This document shows positions 39,483-42,158 of a stretch of DNA of 42,158 nt, piece by piece. The notes under the pieces are model-generated. The model saw nothing but the letters and a program-made list of their open reading frames with translations. It did not search any database and was not told where the DNA came from. The stretch is taken from positions 1-42,158 of the IMG/VR virus record IMGVR_UViG_3300025646_000096, one strand, 5' to 3'. Made by a program: the position numbers and the translations under genes. The number at the start of each line of letters is the position of its first letter. Positions within the stretch are counted from its first letter, which is position 1. This DNA comes from a virus.

Positions 39483-40051
39483 TGAGTAATACCTACGACA
39501 TGATACTGAATATCCCTATGGAGATCAGTAAGGGCAAGTCCATCTCTACCAAGTGGGGATTCATGGCATCCTACCCATCACCAAGCATTGTGATGCGACT
39601 TGGATCCAGTCTTGTGTGGTCCAATGTTCCTGACCCAAAGCAGTACCATAGACCTGATATCAAAGGATGTCTACTGCGTAGCGACTATGTACTTGGTCAG
39701 TATATCGAGAACTCCAGATCAAGTCATGCAGGATATGAGAAGAATCCAGGTACCATCACATATCGTGGCAAGGATCTGGGGGAGCTTAGTTGTTACGTGG
39801 ATCAGCGTGGATGTATCACATGGAATAAGACAGCTCTATCAGGTGATGCCCCGCAGCTAACAAGTGCTCAAGAAAAGTTCCTTAATGGCAACATTCGGGA
39901 GCATGTCATTAATTCTATAAATGATAATATGAATACTCTTAAGGATAATGCATTAAGGAGAATGAGTAAGTCTATGAGAGATAAGATTATGGATCTCGAA
40001 ATAGGAAAGTTAGACATGGGTATTAATGTGATACTTGAGGGCTTAAAATAA
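39482..40051 (+). CDS. Protein of unknown function
   Basis: From ATG 39482 the product has 189 residues. A beta-rich N-half (STKWGFMASYPSPSIVMRLG; TITYRGKDLGELSCYVDQRG) and a helical C-half (IREHVINSINDNMNTLKDNA). The stop overlaps the ATG of a 31-residue membrane peptide (TAATG). Confidence 0.58.
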   Translation: MSNTYDMILNIPMEISKGKSISTKWGFMASYPSPSIVMRLGSSLVWSNVPDPKQYHRPDIKGCLLRSDYVLGQYIENSRSSHAGYEKNPGTITYRGKDLGELSCYVDQRGCITWNKTALSGDAPQLTSAQEKFLNGNIREHVINSINDNMNTLKDNALRRMSKSMRDKIMDLEIGKLDMGINVILEGLK

Positions 40052-40146
40052 TGAAGGCAATAAAGGATAAGATCTATATCGCATGGTGGGCTTTTATGCT
40101 ATCCCCATTCATCATCGTTCTCGTAGGGATCTATTCTTCACGATGA
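40051..40146 (+). CDS. 31-residue single-span membrane microprotein
   Basis: MKAIKDKIYIAWWAFMLSPF followed by IIVLVGIYSSR. Basic N-terminus and one hydrophobic helix. The ATG overlaps the upstream stop (TAATG) and the stop overlaps the next ATG (ATGA), so it is translationally coupled on both sides, strong support for a real gene this short. It may be a membrane-perturbing or host-interacting peptide. Confidence 0.68.
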   Translation: MKAIKDKIYIAWWAFMLSPFIIVLVGIYSSR

Positions 40147-40472
40147 GCGTCCATATCCACCCAGAGGATAAGAACTTCGAGATCATCATGCACTCAGACC
40201 TACTTGAGGTAAGGAAGAAATACCTTCCTGATCTTGATGGCGACGAGTTCCTTAAAGCACTTGGTAGGCAGGTATTAACCGGTCTTGAGTGCAATCGCAA
40301 GGATGTGTGCATCTACATTCGATACGATGGAGAGATCCTCGGAGTGTTTGGTAAGAGGCACTTGGTAGACACCCGTGAAGGAGCATTCTGCCGTGGTCAA
40401 CGCAGTGTTGCTCCATATGTGGTTGGTGCTATACCTCGTGAAAAAGGGAAGCGGTACAGTTTCCACTCGTAA
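40143..40472 (+). CDS. Protein of unknown function
   Basis: From ATG 40143 the product has 109 residues (MSVHIHPEDKNFEIIMHSDL). LTGLECNRKDVCIYIRYDGE ILGVFGKRHLV is a compact beta segment. ATGA overlap with the microprotein. No family recognised; the longer upstream frame overlaps the microprotein and is rejected. Confidence 0.57.
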   Translation: MSVHIHPEDKNFEIIMHSDLLEVRKKYLPDLDGDEFLKALGRQVLTGLECNRKDVCIYIRYDGEILGVFGKRHLVDTREGAFCRGQRSVAPYVVGAIPREKGKRYSFHS

Positions 40473-40474
40473 GC

Positions 40475-40618
40475 ATGAGCGTCGCTATTTCCAGGTACAA
40501 ATCGTCCAGGCATTGGGCGGTGTACCTGAATGATGAGCTTGTCGCAGTTACCCTCTATAAAAAAGGAGCGGAGTCTGTGAGAGACTTGCTTCTCCAAAAG
40601 GAAAAGGGAACCAAGTAA
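40475..40618 (+). CDS. 47-residue phage protein
   Basis: MSVAISRYKSSRHWAVYLND then ELVAVTLYKKGAESVRDLL. The WAVY..DELVAVTLYKKGAE pattern is recurrent in small phage proteins of unknown role. Its stop overlaps the next ATG (TAATG) and it starts two bases after the previous gene. This is a plausible single-domain protein. Confidence 0.62.
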   Translation: MSVAISRYKSSRHWAVYLNDELVAVTLYKKGAESVRDLLLQKEKGTK

Positions 40619-41109
40619 TGAGTGAAACTACCCAACCTCCTCAGTTCACCGAGGAAGATAAACGATACCACGTATCCAAAGCAGTCACAGCTTTGGTAGG
40701 CGTGCGAGACAGCCTGGATATCCTTCCGGAGGGGACTCCGGATGTTGATGAGATGTCGATAAGTATCGTGCAGGCCATCGACCACGGGCTGACCTACTTA
40801 GGGGTAGATAACCCGGACGACATTATCGACGAACCCGTCATCGGCAAGGATATCCCTCGGCAGGCGTGTTCTTTTGTGAGCATGTCCGATATTATCCCGG
40901 AGAGTTTGGATAAGTTCTGCGAGTACATTAGCCACTCCTGTTTCACTTGGGGGACCAACAAGTTCTCTCTGGTGCCAGCGAGTCACATACACAGGTTTTG
41001 TAAAGACGATTCAGACCTGGATGAGTTGGAAGTCTCTCAGGAAGCGATAGACGCATTCCTTGAGATATTGGAACAGCTCGGAGATACGCTGGTAGATCTT
41101 GAGAACTGA
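40618..41109 (+). CDS. Protein with IIP..DKF...WG.N module, unknown function
   Basis: This 163-residue protein ends with an acidic helix. Residues about 85-125 (SFVSMSDIIPESLDKFCEYI, then CFTWGTNKFSLVPASHI) echo the partial protein at 41854 and the 400-residue protein at 37517. It is one of a family of repeated modules in the right arm. No enzyme motif. Confidence 0.6.
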   Translation: MSETTQPPQFTEEDKRYHVSKAVTALVGVRDSLDILPEGTPDVDEMSISIVQAIDHGLTYLGVDNPDDIIDEPVIGKDIPRQACSFVSMSDIIPESLDKFCEYISHSCFTWGTNKFSLVPASHIHRFCKDDSDLDELEVSQEAIDAFLEILEQLGDTLVDLEN

Positions 41110-41112
41110 GTA

Positions 41113-41373
41113 ATGGCCTTAGCTATGCGTAACGATAAGACATTATCAGAACTCCGCAAGGCGTGCAAAGCTATCGGAGTTAAAGTGAAGAAGCAAACCT
41201 TCAGTGACGGTCCCTTCGTCTCCTTCAGTTGTGCCGATACCGGACAGGTTATCCACAGCACACAGGTATGCTTGTTCGATGTTAAGGAAAAGTCTGCCAA
41301 GCTGGATGAAATCAAGAAGGAGTTCCACGGCATGGAGATCGACGGGTCCTACGTTTACGGATTAAAACCATGA
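41113..41373 (+). CDS. Small protein of unknown function
   Basis: The 86-residue protein carries LSELRKACKAIGVKVKKQTF SDGPFVSFSC and YVYGLKP, a compact alpha-beta fold found in small phage proteins. It starts three bases after the previous stop and overlaps the next ATG by four bases (ATGA). Confidence 0.58.
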   Translation: MALAMRNDKTLSELRKACKAIGVKVKKQTFSDGPFVSFSCADTGQVIHSTQVCLFDVKEKSAKLDEIKKEFHGMEIDGSYVYGLKP

Positions 41374-41585
41374 ACAAGCCAGTAACATTCGACGAAAACG
41401 GTGGTGCCTCATGGACACAGGAAGCCGGAGATCAATACGTGGCAACTGGAGTTGACCGTAGTGGTAAGCGGTTCGTGTTCACGGGTTCCAACTGGAGACA
41501 TATCAAGTGTATTAACATCTGGCAGGGATCCCGCTGGCTCCTCCGTAACGGTAAAAGATTCCTGATCGAGAGGGTTTGCAACTAA
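41370..41585 (+). CDS. Small protein, GKRF...WLLRNGKR type
   Basis: The 71-residue protein has GVDRSGKRFVFTGSNW and NIWQGSRWLLRNGKRFLIER V, a beta-strand pattern frequent in short phage proteins. ATGA overlap with the gene before. Function unknown. Confidence 0.6.
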   Translation: MNKPVTFDENGGASWTQEAGDQYVATGVDRSGKRFVFTGSNWRHIKCINIWQGSRWLLRNGKRFLIERVCN

Positions 41586-41587
41586 CC

Positions 41588-41851
41588 ATGAGAGAGCAAC
41601 TGTTGTACCTATTCCGCACACATTTCTTCTCCATTGACTACGGAGCGGTGCTGACTGCTTGTGAGACCAAGGATGAGGCTGTACGGTGCAGTGAAAAGGA
41701 TGACGAAGGAAATACTTTCGAATACGTCTTTCCTTTCGAGTCCTTAGACGACGCAGTGTGCGAGGACGGGACTGGGGTATCCTTAAAAGATGCCCAGGGG
41801 GACGAATGCGTTGTAGCGTTTTTCTCTCCAGCCCCGGTTAAGATCAACTGA
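41588..41851 (+). CDS. Small acidic protein of unknown function
   Basis: From ATG 41588 (two bases after the previous stop) the product has 87 residues: MREQLLYLFRTHFFSIDYGA and an acidic beta-rich remainder (YVFPFESLDDAVCEDGTGVS). No motif recognised. Confidence 0.57.
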   Translation: MREQLLYLFRTHFFSIDYGAVLTACETKDEAVRCSEKDDEGNTFEYVFPFESLDDAVCEDGTGVSLKDAQGDECVVAFFSPAPVKIN

Positions 41852-41853
41852 CC

Positions 41854-42158
41854 ATGGATTACGACGAACTTCGTATTCAACAGCCTGAGGATATCCAGGC
41901 TGCACTCGACAACATTGTTGATAAAGCAGGAACTTCCGACGCTGATTGGAGTGTCCTACTTGCAGCGGCAAGCATTATCGCTCAGCTTCGAGCGGAAGAC
42001 AAAGGAGACAGGGTGCCTGTTAGATGTGTTACCTATGTGGGCGTTGAGAATCTAATTCCAGCAGATCTGATAGACAAGTTCTGGGAGGCGTTTGATGACG
42101 CACCCTTTAGCTGGGGCGAGAACGATCATAGCTTGATACCTGGCTGGGCATTCATCGG
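41854..42158 (+). CDS. Paralogous LIP..KFWE..F.WG.N protein, cut by window edge
   Basis: An open frame from ATG 41854 runs off the right edge; 101 residues are seen. VRCVTYVGVENLIPADLIDK FWEAF then PFSWGENDHSLIPGWAFI match the module in the 40618 gene and part of the 37517 gene. Start lies two bases after the previous stop. Function unknown. Confidence 0.6.
   Translation, partial: MDYDELRIQQPEDIQAALDNIVDKAGTSDADWSVLLAAASIIAQLRAEDKGDRVPVRCVTYVGVENLIPADLIDKFWEAFDDAPFSWGENDHSLIPGWAFI

Noticed and set aside
1-42158. Insertion sequences, integrase or attachment sites
   Set aside because: No transposase, recombinase catalytic motif or long terminal inverted repeat was seen, so lysogeny is unsupported.

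Overview
The window looks like about 42 kb of a tailed bacteriophage genome, open at both ends because the first and last genes are cut. The evidence is a complete DNA-packaging and head module (small and large terminase, portal, scaffold, major capsid protein), a replication and recombination module, two tRNA genes and dozens of small tightly packed unknown genes. No ribosomal, metabolic or other clearly cellular gene is seen. Gene order (TerS-TerL-portal-scaffold-capsid-adaptor-fibres, with no tape-measure or sheath gene in the window) suggests a short-tailed podovirus-like virion; this is inference. No integrase, RNA polymerase, DNA polymerase or endolysin was found. The host cannot be named; many genes have A-rich leaders with no clear Shine-Dalgarno sequence.

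Layout. (1) 1-15.94 kb, minus strand: packaging, head, adaptor and fibre genes, read right to left, ending in a small membrane protein and a membrane-anchored PAS-domain protein. (2) 15.95-22.55 kb, plus strand: ERF annealase, a RecB/Cas4-like (DUF2800-like) nuclease, a DUF1064-type nuclease, a winged-helix replication initiator with four internal palindromic iterons, DnaB helicase, SSB, a SWIM zinc-finger protein, and an initiator-type tRNA(CAU). One small minus-strand gene (18.17-18.40 kb) interrupts this block. (3) 22.55-23.50 kb, minus strand: a three-gene cassette of an RHH regulator, a DnaJ-type zinc-finger protein and a Cys-rich protein. (4) 23.59-25.65 kb, plus strand: two Gly/Pro/Met-rich proteins, a Cys-rich protein and an HNH nuclease. 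(5) 25.65-31.82 kb, minus strand: accessory genes including a tail-anchored helix-turn-helix protein, a MazG-like pyrophosphohydrolase, a DUF2829/Tad2-type protein (anti-Thoeris family), an ATP-grasp enzyme, an HExxH metallopeptidase-like protein and tRNA-Phe(GAA). (6) 32.2-42.16 kb, plus strand: about 20 unknown genes, many coupled by ATGA/TAATG overlaps. They include three tandem paralogues and four genes or gene groups preceded by a repeated palindromic leader element.

How it works together. Replication appears lambda-like: the initiator binds iterons inside its own gene, loads the phage DnaB, and borrows the host polymerase, while ERF plus the nucleases provide recombination. The right arm and the 25.6-31.8 kb block look like early host-takeover and counter-defence genes, since they are small, novel and set apart from the structural genes. 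Candidate regulatory signals are a recurring GTCATAC/GTATGAC sequence at five promoter regions, a palindromic leader repeat upstream of right-arm genes, and a strongly over-represented 8-mer ATATGTGG. All functional calls are from reading the sequence by eye; no database search was run.
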